Source: Alligator mississippiensis (taxonomy: Eukaryota; Chordata; Crocodylia; Alligatoridae). From it: DNA of 64,000 nucleotides. Below are positions 1 to 10,026 of the stretch, piece by piece. Position numbers and translations under genes: made by a program. The stretch spans positions 29,896,338-29,960,337 of the forward strand of contig NC_081836.1 in NCBI RefSeq assembly GCF_030867095.1, read 5' to 3'. The notes under the pieces are model-generated. The model was not told the DNA's origin. It saw nothing but the letters and a program-made list of their open reading frames with translations, and did not search any database. Positions within the stretch are counted from its first letter, which is position 1; each line of letters begins with the position of its first letter.

Positions 1-507
1 TAACCCAGTCCCTACAGAGCTCCAGCCAAATTGCAGCTGCTTTGTGAAGCAGAAGACTGCAGATAACTGGCCTAGTTCTGACACAAGGGTGTCCCCTGGA
101 GTGTGGGGCAGGTTGTTGCCAGCCTTTGGGGGACCAGCAGTTTAAAACAGGGAATTAGGAGATAGGACATGCTACCCGACTTGTGGGAAGTTGCTTCCAG
201 ATCTGTGCCTCAGCCCTCCCTGTTCCCCCATAAGCAGAGCTACTTGTTTGAACTTGGAGACTGGTGCTGTCACTGTACAGAGCACTATGTCTGTATCTTC
301 AGCGTGTGGCTTTAGTTCCTGTTGCTGAGTGTGAGGGCAGGGGCCTGCTTGATGAGTTATGCAGTTGGGCTGTGGCCAGTGGTAAGCAGCCTGGGGTTGC
401 AGCTGAAATGATGTGAGGAAAATCTGCAACAGACTCTGCTTCTATAGGGATTCCCTGACCCATCTTGCTCTGCTCCTTCTCCTTCCTTCTTTCCCTGGAT
501 TATCTAG
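1..507 (+). other. WDR24 intron, left edge of window
   Basis: This stretch lies upstream of the first recognisable WDR24 exon and holds no coding segment I can recognise. It ends in a pyrimidine-rich tract (about 470-500) and an AG at 506-507 that serves as acceptor. The earlier WDR24 exons, with the WD40 propeller, lie outside the window. Confidence 0.6.
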
Positions 508-3134
508 ACAATGAGGAGACTGAGGGCAGTGACGTCCCTGCAGACTATCTTCTGGGGGATGTGGAGGGAGATGAGGATGAGGCTGTACATGATGGACCAT
601 GAGAATCCCCATGGTGAGTATATGCACATGCGTGTGTGTCTGCATGCTTGCATACCAGGTCCCTCCTTGACTCCTTTCTCAGTGGCATGAACCCCACTCA
701 CAGAAGACTCATGGTTCCTGTCTCTGCAGCTGAGGAGCAGGAGTACATCCTACCCCAGGAGGCCTTTCCTCTGCGTCATGAGATTGTGGACAACCCCTCT
801 GCCCTGGACCACCTGCAGGACAAGGCTGACTCTCCTCATGTCAGTGGCAATGAGGCTGAGACCGTGTCCCTGACCCCTGTGGAATCCTTCTCCCTCATTT
901 CCATCTCTCACTCGCTCTATGAGAACCGCCTGCCCCCAGACTTCTTCAGCCCCATCGTGCGGGACATGCTGCTTTTCTATGCCGAGCAGGGTGATGTGCA
1001 GATGGCCGTGTCCGTGCTCATTGTGCTCGGGGACCGGATCCGGAAGGAAATCGATGAGCAGACCCAGGTATGGGCCTCTACTGTGGTGGGAAGACTACCT
1101 CCAGCAGCATGGTACCTGCTGAAGCAGGTGGACAGTGAACCAGCATGACTTGAAGGGAAGAGGGCTGCTTGCCAGAACTCGGCCATGGAGGGTTTCTTGC
1201 TGAGTGCAGACCTCGTTCATCCCTTTTATGCAGTCTGAGGCAGTAGCCCAGCTGGGGAGTCTCAGTTGCTGCCAGGCTGGCTGGGGGTTAGTTGGGTTTG
1301 TGACACTGCAGCTCTCCGAGGCTCCAAGTACAGAAGCCAGCCTATTGTGTGGCCTGTATGTAACTCCTTGTGACCTAGTCAGCACAGGGACACTGTGATG
1401 TGCAGGATATGGAGCCTCCCCTTCACGAAAGCCCTGGACAGGCCTTGCACTGAGCAGACTTGTACTCTGGAGGACAGATGAGGAAATTGCAGGGTCAGGG
1501 GCACCTGGTGGTGACTCCCAGGTACAGACAAACATATCCACCTCTGACAGTCAACTGGCAGCTTTAGCTTCTGGCTGATCTCCACTGTCGGAGACCCTAG
1601 CCCCGCCCGCATATTTGGAGATCCAAGCCGATACCCTAAGTGCTAACTGGCAGCGGGTGCTAACTGTGTAGCACTGTTTAATGTGCTTCCTGTGTGAAGG
1701 TACAAGTTTCAAGACTCGGGTGTAGCCTGAAGAAGATATTCCAGACCCCATCTGGGGGTGAGGCCAGCCTGGATAAAAGTGGGGAGTGGGGCCCAAGCCC
1801 AACTGCCAATGTTGTCAGTTAGGGAGGAAGTATTTCAGCTGCACTGAGGGAATGGGGGATGGAGAAGTCCTGGCACAGTTACCTGGGAGCACTACAGCCC
1901 AGAACGCCACTGTGTGCCATTTGCAGCAAAGCAGCAGTGAGCAAGGAGCCCAGCAGGGCAGTCGGTTCCACAGGCTGGGACTCCAGATCCCTGGAATTGG
2001 GCTGAACCATGCTCTTGGCCTTCACTTCCCTCAGAACCAATGATGAAAAGTGCAGAGATTGGCTCCTTTTGAAGTTGCCATCCTATATGGGGATGTAGCA
2101 CAGGTGCAGCTGCATGAAGAGATCAAAGAGCACATCCCTCTCCAACCCTCCCTGTCTGAGTTGTCTGAGTTAACTCGTGATGCACTGCTAGGGCATCAGG
2201 TTGCAGAGATGCTATGTAGATTTGCTCTTGAGGTAAGCAGAGAGTAACCCATCTGTGCCCCCTACCTGTCCCCAGGAGCACTGGTACACCTCCTACATCG
2301 ATCTGCTGCAGCGCTTCCAGCTCTGGAACATCTCCAATGAGGTGATCAAGCTGAGCACATGCAGAGCCATCAACTGCCTCAACCAGGCCTCCACCACCCT
2401 GCACATCAACTGCACCAACTGCAAGCGGCCCATGAGCAACAAGGGTTGGATCTGTGACAGGTGAGGAGGCTTGGGGGAAGGGGGAGGTGGTACTTGAGGT
2501 ACCTAGAGCCTTGCTGTGAAGGAGCCTGTTCCTTTCTCCCTGCACAGCCCACCGGCCTGTTCCAGTTGATTTGTATTCCAGTAGGACCTGGGGATTGTGG
2601 TTGAGATTGTGCCCAACATAGCAGGGCAGACAGAGGTATGGACAGTTCCTGCCCTGAAGAGTTTCTAGTTAAATAGACAGGACAAAGAAAAGGTAGGAGG
2701 AGAGCAGTGATATGGGAGAAGTGGCTTTGCCAAATTTACACGGCAGGTCAGTGGCAGAGCTGGAAATAAAACCCACCTGCTGTAGAAGGCCAGTACAGTA
2801 CTCTTAACTGCTGGAGCCATCGGGGGCATGGGAGCACCACGTGGTTCCTTAAGACCTGGATCTGTGTGTGCCGTGGCACAGGGTGGGAGGTGGCTGCCTG
2901 GGTTGGATTCACCGAGCTGCCAGCTCTTGTCTGACTTGTCTGCCCTCCCCTCCTCTCCTGGGCAGGTGTCGGCAGTGCGCCAGCATGTGCGCCGTGTGCC
3001 ACCACGTGGTGAAGGGGCTCTTTGTGTGGTGCCAGGGCTGCAGTCATGGTGGGCACCTGCAGCACATCATGAAGTGGTTGGAAAGCAGCTCCCACTGTCC
3101 GGCAGGCTGCGGCCACCTCTGTGAATACACTTGA
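508..3134 (+). CDS. WDR24: WDR24, C-terminal part (GATOR2 subunit), last four coding exons
   Basis: WDR24 is a core subunit of GATOR2, which relays amino-acid sufficiency to mTORC1 at the lysosome. Exons are 508-613, 730-1067, 2276-2460 and 2966-3134, all with GT-AG borders. The second encodes the acidic linker and alpha-solenoid start, with [20 protein letters not shown] and [19 protein letters not shown]. The last two encode the C-terminal zinc-binding CTLH/RING-like module, with paired cysteines in [27 protein letters not shown] and CQGCSHGGH, ending in CGHLCEYT and a TGA. I recall near-identical mammalian proteins, so identity is secure. The N-terminal WD40 propeller is outside the window. 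Oddity: the 508-613 exon carries one base too many near 581-582. The frame reads GDVEGDEDE and then must shift to read [10 protein letters not shown], which is the expected continuation. JMJD8 follows on the same strand, as in mammals. Confidence 0.95.
1068..2275 (+). other. WDR24 intron
   Basis: This 1.2-kb intron separates the solenoid exon from the zinc-module exons. I see no recognisable repeat. A 60-codon open stretch near 2050-2232 ends at a GT-rich donor-like site but has a stop codon just upstream in frame and no known homology, so I do not call it an exon. Confidence 0.5.
2727..2820 (-). repeat. MIR/CORE-SINE-like fragment
   Basis: The text contains the SINE signature GCAGGTCAGTGGCAGAGCTG followed by an A-rich stretch and a CTCTTAACTGCTGGAGCCA-like end, as in the reverse strand of ancient MIR-type SINEs. 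It lies in the last WDR24 intron and is strongly diverged, which implies great age. Confidence 0.55.
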
Positions 3135-3451
3135 GCCCAGGGGATTCCCGTGTGGCTGGATTGAAGCCAACAGATCAACTGTGGGTGCCTCTGCTCTGGG
3201 CGTGGGTTTGGGTTTGGAGCCACAGCGTGGCTAGGCAGCAGAAGATGCCTCTGATGCCCGTGCAGGGTGGGGGAGCAGGAAGGGGTGATTGCAGACAAGG
3301 TTCCTGCATGGGCAGAATCGCAGAGGGCCCGGACACTCCTCCCTGGCTGTTCCTTCCCCAGCAGGGTGTAAACAACTGTAGCAAAGGTGCCAACAGGCCC
3401 TTTGGCACCAGGCGCACCCGAGCCTGAGCTCCGCTCCAACTTTTATACCGG

Positions 3452-3457
3452 ATTAAA
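3452..3457 (+). terminator. WDR24 polyadenylation signal (ATTAAA)
   Basis: ATTAAA occurs 318 bases after the WDR24 stop and before the CpG-rich JMJD8 promoter. This gives a short 3' UTR of about 340 bases. No better AATAAA is present between the two genes. Confidence 0.55.
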
Positions 3458-3519
3458 GAGCAAAGCAGCCCTAGGCCCCAGTTTCTCTTCCTTCCCCGCC
3501 CAGGCCGGCATCGCGGCTG

Positions 3520-3914
3520 CCCGGGACAGGGGCGTGGCGGGTGGCGTCGCCCGGCAGCAGCTGCCGGCGCTGCTCGTACCCAGGACACCGCCAGGCCCTG
3601 CCTCTGCTCCAACCGGCAGCAGCGGCACTACCGGGGGGAGGGCGGGCTCCTGTCTGCATGACGCAGCCGCACCCCTGTCCAATGGCATTAGGCTACGTAG
3701 CCCTCCCCCCTTGGGATGGGGCCCGTCCGCGCGGAGCCTGCTGGGTGTCGTAGTCCGTGGGGTGGGGCCGGCCCCACATCCCCGCTGCCTGCCCTGGGGC
3801 GCGGGCGCTGCCGGGACTACAGCTCTCAGGGGGCAGCGCGGCGGGCGGGGCCTCCCTTCCCTCAGCTCTGCCCCGCCTTCAGCGCGCCGCGATTGGACTG
3901 GAGGTGCCGGCGCG
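3520..3914 (+). promoter_or_regulatory. CpG-rich JMJD8 promoter
   Basis: Base composition becomes very GC- and CpG-rich from about 3500 and stays so through the first four JMJD8 exons to about 4480. The segment holds a direct CCAAT box (3680-3684), an inverted one (ATTGG at 3892-3896) close to the start codon, GC boxes, and a perfect 12-bp palindrome GGCTACGTAGCC (3691-3702). No TATA box is evident, as expected for a housekeeping promoter. The WDR24 3' end lies immediately upstream. Confidence 0.65.
3736..3828. promoter_or_regulatory. Two inverted ZNF143/THAP11-type motifs
   Basis: On the minus strand 3742-3754 reads ACTACGACACCCA, a full match to the known promoter element ACTAYRNNNCCCR, and it continues as GCAGGC. 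On the plus strand 3816-3828 reads ACTACAGCTCTCA, one mismatch from the same consensus. They face opposite ways, about 60 bp apart, in the JMJD8 promoter. Binding by ZNF143/THAP11 complexes is inferred from the motif only. Confidence 0.5.
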
Positions 3915-6900
3915 ATGGAGCGGCTGCTGCTGCTGGTGCTGCTCGTGTGCGCCCCGCGCCCGCTTTGCCCGGCCCGGGCCGGCGGCTGGTGAGCGGCAGG
4001 GCCGGCGGCGCGAGGGCAGGGGGGGCCGAGCGGCGCTGACACGTGTCCCCGCAGGGCGGCCGGGGCGCTGGCGGAGGAGCGGCGCTGCACGGTGGAGCGG
4101 GCGGACGCGGCGCTGAGCTACGCGCGCTTCGTGGAGCGGTAACGGGGGCCCCGTGGGGCGGGGCGGGGCGCTGGGGACCGCGGCGCCGGGCTCAGCGCTC
4201 CGCTCCCGCAGGTTCGCCTTCTCCCGGCCCGTCGTCATACGCGGCCTCACGGACAACGCGGTGAGTCCCGACGCGCGGCCCCCGCGTCCCTCCGGCCTGC
4301 CGGGCGAGAGCGGAGAGGCCGGGCCGGGCCCGCCGCGCTCACGCCGTGCTGCCCGCAGGCTTTCCGGGCGCTGTGCACCAGGGACCGGCTGCTGGCGGCC
4401 TTCGGGCAGCGCCGGGTGCGGCTCAGCACCGCCAACACCTACTCGTACCGCAAAGGTGAGGTCGGGGGCCAGGGCGGGCACGCGGGACCCGCTCCTGCTC
4501 CGCCCGCCCCACCACTGCCACCTCAGTGCTACAGGGCAGGAGGCCCCGGTGAAGACGATGGGTTTGGGCTTCGGCAGAGGCCGGCTTGGTGCTGCTCCAT
4601 CAGCCTGGGCAGGCCAGGCCCATGTCCCCTGTTGCAGAGGGTCCCGGGCCCAGGGCAGGGGGCGGTGCAGGCTGTGCTCCCTAAAGGTGGGGGAGGGTGG
4701 CTGGCTTTTGCTCTGGCCCAGGCAATCCCTGGCTAGGAGCCGGGGCCCTGGCCCAGCTGCCCTGCACTCCCCTGCCTCCAGTGGACATGCCCTTCCAGGA
4801 GTACGTGGAGCACCTGCTGGAGCCTCAGGACCTGGATCTGCTGGGCAGTGGTGAGTAGGGGCCTCCCGCTCCTCGCTCAGGGGCTGCACTCACTGCCTAC
4901 AGCCTAATACGTGCCTGTTCCCACCCAGACACACTCTACTTCTTCGGGGACAACAACTTCACCGAGTGGGGCTCCCTCTTCCAGAAGTATGTGCCCCCGC
5001 CCTTCCGCTTGCCCGGCACCACCAGTGCCTACAGCTTCGGCATTGCTGGTCAGTACCAGCCTGGGAGGAGGGTGTGGGCTGGGCCTTTCCTTGGGTCCCA
5101 GCCCACACCTGACTGTTTTGGGTAAGCAAGTGGCCCTGAGGTGGCTGATGTGAGCCACCCGTGGGGCACTTTAGGCCAGAATGGGAGAAGGTCAGTGTAA
5201 ATCATATTTTTAAAAAGCCACAAAACCACTCGGGGGACGACCTGCTTCAGGGTAGGAGAGTCGGGCCCTGGCTCGCCCTAGGAGGGGGTTTGAACTCACC
5301 GCGCATGGGGTGACCATCCGTGCTTCCATCTTTACTGGGTAGCCACAAGGGGGAGCTACGTGGAGCTAGGAGTAGGCCAAGCCAGAAGGGAGCTGCCCTG
5401 ACCAGGAAGGGAATCTAAGGAGTGTTTGAGTTTAGTCCCTACAGCAAAACAATAATTTCCCCTTGAGGCTAAAATCCAGACCCCTTCCCTTGCCAAGGCC
5501 CTTCCTACTAAGCCGTGCTGCTGGGCCCATCCTTCTCTGGTTACATGTAGCGCCTCGTACCCAGCTCCCACAGAAGGGTGAATGGCTGCTCCTAAACCCT
5601 GTTTAGCCTGTGACCTGGTGCTTAGAGCAGCCAGACTGAAGGTCCAGACCCAGGGAAATACAGATTCAGCCCCCTGTCCCAGGGACCTAGACCCTGGGCC
5701 TTCCAGGCTCTCAGCAGGTGCCCCAGCCCTAGGCTGAAAAGGGGTGTTGGGGGGATGGGGTGGGCAGGGAGGAGGTGTCTGCTGCCATTTTAGGTGCCTA
5801 ACACTGAAGTCTGGGTCCTCTAAGGGAAAGGGTGGGGGAGACAGGGGCAGGGGCAGGAGAAGTTGTAAGAACCAGGTAAGGGGGCAGAAGTGTAGCTGAT
5901 GTAGTGAAAGGTGGAGCTGAGCCAAGTCTCTGCAAGGGGCTGTTGCTAAAGGCAGGCTGTGGGAGCTGAGCAGCCAGCAGCACCACAGCTCTGCTGCCAT
6001 CTCTGGGCTGTGTCTGTCCACAGGCTCCGGCTCAGGGGTGCCCTTCCACTGGCATGGCCCTGGGTTCTCCGAGGTGATCTTTGGCAGGAAGGTGAGTGTG
6101 TGAGGCTGGGCTGGGCAAGGTGCCACTGATGCCAGCTGGTGCACAGGATGGAGCTATTGCCCCATAATGCACCTGGCCCCTTGTACACACTGGCTGAGGG
6201 AGGGGGTGGTAATACTGTGCCTTAAAATCTGGTGCAAAGCTCAATCCCAGCTCAGGGGGTGCTAGGTGCTGCATATATTGGGGGCCCCTGTGACAGGAAG
6301 TTTTGGGCATTGGCCAGCCCCAATTCCTATCCCTCGAGGGCAGTTTAGCTAGTGGATCCTGCTGGCCTTGGCCCTCAGGAGCACTGGGCGGAAGGGAAGG
6401 GGAGCGAACCCCTGTGGAGATGTTGTGCAGAGGAGCTGCATTTGTTGAGAGCCCCTCTCGTTTCAGCGCTGGTTCCTGTACCCACCAGAGCACACACCTG
6501 AGTTCCACCCCAACCGGACGACGCTGTCCTGGCTGCTGGACACATACCCGCGGCTGCCCCCTGAGGCACGGCCCTTAGAGTGCACCATTCGCCCAGGCGA
6601 GGTCAGCCTTACCCCCACTCCCAGGCAACCTCCCCACCCAACCAAACACCCATTCCCAAGTTGAGTGCCAGGTCTGCACATGCCAGGAGCAGTGGGGGTG
6701 GGGAAAGATTGCCTGGTTGATGCATGGGTTTAACCCCCCCACCCACCCTCCATCACCACATTGATGGGAATGGGAGGGGTGAGGCCTATGCTGTAAGCCC
6801 AGCTCCTCCCAGCCTGTGCTGCAGGCCTGGTGACCTCAAGCAGAAGGGAGCGGCAGTATGGGGAGGCAGGCACAGAAGCGGGCTTAGAACCCCCCCCCCT

Positions 6901-7253
6901 CCCCCCCCCCCAAACACATTCCTTCCGGCTAAGTGTGGGTGTGTGCACACATGCATGCATCTCACACTTAGCCCCTATGTGGATTCCAGCTGGAATGAGC
7001 AGCTCTCCCTTATACAGAGTCATCACACAGGGCAAGCACCTTACACAGAGCACGCTGCCAGCCCCTAGCACCATGTAGTAGGTCTCTAGAACACAATAGC
7101 ACCTAGCCTGCAGCAGTGCAGACAAGTGCCACCCTTCCCTGTCCCTTGTTTACCCTGTGCTCCCCTCCGCAGGTCCTGTACTTCCCTGCCCGCTGGTGGC
7201 ATGCCACACTCAATTTGGACACAAGCGTTTTTATCTCCACCTTCCTGGGGTAG
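3915..7253 (+). CDS. JMJD8: JMJD8, jumonji-domain protein of the secretory pathway
   Basis: Nine exons (3915-3988, 4055-4138, 4212-4260, 4359-4455, 4782-4850, 4929-5048, 6024-6091, 6467-6601, 7173-7253) join in phase to 258 codons plus stop. Residues 1-24 (MERLLLLVLLVCAPRPLCPA) form a signal peptide. The rest is a single JmjC beta-barrel with GSGVPFHWHGPGFSEV, GRKRWFLYPPE and GEVLYFPARWWHATLNLDTS. The usual metal-binding HxD position reads H173-W-H175, with the distal histidine at H242. I recall the same HWH in mammalian JMJD8, which is reported as an ER-lumenal protein without clear hydroxylase or demethylase activity. Two N-glycosylation sequons (N134-F-T, N203-R-T) fit a lumenal location. 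The start codon has purines at -3 and +4 and follows a CpG promoter. Length is close to the human protein. Confidence 0.95.
6890..6911. repeat. Poly-C run with one T
   Basis: A 22-base cytosine run, broken by one T at 6900, lies in the last JMJD8 intron. It is a simple repeat and a likely place for length error. Confidence 0.9.
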
Positions 7254-7477
7254 TGCTGAGCTGTGCCCTGCCCCCATTGCTGTTGGCTCCCCACAGCTGA
7301 AGAGTCCATGTGCTTCCTGCCCCAGATAGAAGCTGTGATGCTGCTGTGTTGTAGCACCCCTCTGCCCTCTTCCATGGGCCATTGCAATGGAGACCTTTGT
7401 GTGAGCACCTGGATAGGCACAGCACCTGTGTGCACTAGCCCCTTGTGAGGGGTGGGGAGTGCAACTGTTCCAGGCTG

Positions 7478-7522
7478 TGGCTCAGTGGCCTGACCCTTGT
7501 CCTCATGAAGGGTCGAATCTCC
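7478..7522 (+). repeat. tRNA-like A and B boxes (SINE head or tRNA pseudogene)
   Basis: TGGCTCAGTGGC at 7478-7489 matches the RNA polymerase III A box (TRGCNNAGYNGG) except at its last base, and GGGTCGAATCTCC at 7510-7522 resembles the B box. The spacing is right for a tRNA. No intact cloverleaf can be folded with confidence and no clear SINE tail follows. It lies in the JMJD8 3' UTR. Confidence 0.4.
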
Positions 7523-7870
7523 TAAGCCTAGGCGCTCACAAGCAGTGCTCCTCTGCAGCTGGACCCTACTTCAGCATCTGTTTGTTCTTCCATTCCTCTC
7601 TTCCCCTTGACCTGGGGCTACATTCCAGCAGCTCCATGACCAAATGAGCCCAGGGGAGGGCACCTTCTCTTCTGAGTTTAGTTTATCTTCTTGCATGTTA
7701 CACTGCTCCAAGTGTTTGAGCAACAAGGCCAGTTTCAGAAGGCAGCTCCTGGGGACTAGCAGACTGGAGTGCTGTCAGTGAGCAGCTTCTACCAGGGCAC
7801 CTTAGCAGTGGACCAGCTCCCTAGCTTATGGCACATCCCAGCTAGGCAAGGGTGGGGTAAACTGGGAAGT

Positions 7871-7894
7871 GGGGGGGGGGGGGGGGGGGGGGGG
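7871..7894 (+). repeat. Poly-G run of 24 in JMJD8 3' UTR
   Basis: An uninterrupted run of 24 guanines is followed by CGGGG. It falls between the JMJD8 stop codon and its polyadenylation signal, so it should be part of the mRNA. The exact length is uncertain, as such runs are hard to sequence. Confidence 0.9.
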
Positions 7895-8100
7895 CGGGGT
7901 GTCCCTCTGCTGAGCCTGACCTCATATATGCTGTGCCCCCAGCCCCCATGGTGCCTCCTGGAAAAGCCAAGGGACCAGCTCTTTTTGTGCAGCCACTGGC
8001 AGGGATTTGCTTACATACTGACTCAGGCATAGGGGACAGGACTGAATACTTGACATTGTTTAGGTTATTTATTGGGGTTTTTTGCCCTGTTACTCTTTGG

Positions 8101-8106
8101 ATTAAA
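8101..8106 (+). terminator. JMJD8 polyadenylation signal (ATTAAA)
   Basis: ATTAAA occurs about 850 bases after the JMJD8 stop, preceded by a T-rich stretch. It gives a 3' UTR of about 870 bases and comes before the CR1 copy downstream. Confidence 0.5.
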
Positions 8107-8439
8107 AAAATGTAGATGACTATAATCCTTGGTATTGGCTGGCTGTCTGCTTCACCCCACCACATGGGAAGCCAGGTTGTGTACAAAGGCACTACCCCAG
8201 CTGTATCCATCTCTGCAAGTGAGATTGCCCTGCTCTATGTAGCACCTGCCAGCACACAACACACAGCCAGCCCTCAATCCCTGCTGTGGAGAAGGGCAAC
8301 ATCAGGGTTAGCAGAGACAGGCAGCAAAGCTAGGAAGAGATGCCAGGACTCGGCTTACACCTCAGTGCCCCTCCAGCATGAGGAACACCTTGCCACCTCC
8401 AGCAATGCAGTTCTGCAGGACCTACACAGAAATGGAGAC

Positions 8440-10026
8440 AGCTGAAGGAAGGGCTGTCCTTAAGCATTGCTCAGGCATGCAGGGATGAAGTCAGGAAGGT
8501 CAAAGCACAATTGGAGTTGCAGGTAGCAAGGGATGTGAAGGGTTTTTGCAAGAATCAGCAGCAAGAGGAGGATCAGGGAATGCATGGGTCCCTTGCTGAA
8601 TTGGGGAGGCAACTGGTGACAGAGAATGCAGAAATGGCTGAAGTGCTCAAAGCCTTTTCCACCTTAGCCTTCACAGGCAAGGGCAGCTCCCAGACTACTA
8701 TGGTAGGCAGCAGTTTGGGGAGGAAACGAGCAGCCCTCAGCAATGAAAGAACAGGTTAGGGACCACCAAGAAAAGATGGATGTGAACAAGTCCATGGGTC
8801 CAGATGAGATGCACCCAAGGGTGCCGAGGAACTTGGCTGATGTGATTGCAGAGCCATTGGTCACCATCTTTGAAAACTCATGGCAATCAGGAGAGCTCCT
8901 AGATGATTGGAAAATGGCAAACAGTGCAGGTTGACCAGTGGATGTTGTATACCTTGATTTTAGCAAGGCTTTTGATATGGTCTTCCACAGCATTCTTGCA
9001 CACAACCTAAGGAAGTATGGCCTGGATGAATGAACTGTAAGGTGGATAGAAAATTGGCTGAAGCATTGATTTCAGAGAGTAGTAATTGCTAAATGTCTAG
9101 TTGGCTGCCAGTAACAACAGGAGTGCCCGAGAGGTCGGTCCTGGGGCTGGCTTTGTTCAATATCTTCATCAATGACCTGGAAGATGGAATATGGTGCACC
9201 CTCAGCAAGTTTGCAGATGACACTAGATACCCTGCAGGGTACGGCTAAGATTCAGTGACCTAGGCAAATTGGATTGGACCGAAAAAAAAAAAATTCACGA
9301 GGTTCAACAAGGACAAGTGCAAAAGTCCTGCACTTAGAACAAAACAATCCCATGCACCACTATAGGCTGGGGGCTGACTGGCTGGGCAGCAGCTGTGCAG
9401 AAGAGGACCTGGGGGTTACAGTGGACAATAAGCTGAATATGAGCCAGCAGTGTGCTCTTGTTGCCAAGAAGGTTAACATACTGGACTGCATTGGTAGATG
9501 TGGTGCCAGCAGGTCAAGGGAAGTGATTATTCCCCTCTTCAGCGCTGGTGAGGCTACATCAGTTCTGGGCCCCCCACTACAGAAAGGATGTGGACAAATT
9601 GGCAAGAGTCCAGTCAAGGGCAACAAAAATGGTTCAGGGGCTGGGGGACATGACTTATGAGGAAGGAACAGGGCTTATTTAATCTAAAGAGGAGACAGAG
9701 GGGACTTAATAGCAGTCTACATCTACCTGAGGTGAGGTTCGAAAGCAGATGGAGCTAGACTGGTCTCAGTAGTGGCAGATGACAGAAACAAGGAGCAACA
9801 GTTTAAAGTTGCAGCAAGGGAAGTTTAGGTTAGATATTAGGAAGAATTTTCTCACTAGGAGGGTAGTAAAACCGGAACAGGTTACCCAGAGAGGTAGTAG
9901 AAGCTCCATCCTTGGAGGTTTTCAAGACCTGGGTAGACAAAGCTTTAGCTGAGATGTCTAGTTGGAGGTGGGGGCTGGACTAGATGACCTCCTGAAGTCT
10001 TTTCCAACCCTAACTTTCTACGATTA
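8440..10026 (+). mobile_element. CR1 LINE fragment, degraded, with intact 3' end
   Basis: A non-LTR retrotransposon of the CR1 family lies between JMJD8 and STUB1. The 5' part encodes the region before the reverse transcriptase ([20 protein letters not shown]), then jumps across an internal deletion to VDVVYLDFSKAFD. The later part holds the conserved C-terminal segment (SQQCALVAKKVNI), and the copy ends at the typical CR1 tail CTTTTCCAACCCTAACTTTC near 10000-10026. Several stops and frame changes are present, so it cannot move. It lacks the endonuclease half, as in the usual 5'-truncated CR1 copies. Confidence 0.85.

Noticed and set aside
2050-2235. A 60-codon open stretch in a WDR24 intron ending at GAGGTAAGC, which looks like an extra exon
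   Set aside because: A stop lies in frame just upstream of it and before any usable acceptor, known WDR24 proteins have no such segment, and no homologue comes to mind.
3443-4889. Long minus-strand and alternate-frame open stretches over the JMJD8 promoter and first exons
   Set aside because: These are GC-rich shadows of JMJD8 with Pro/Arg/Gly-heavy composition and no homology.
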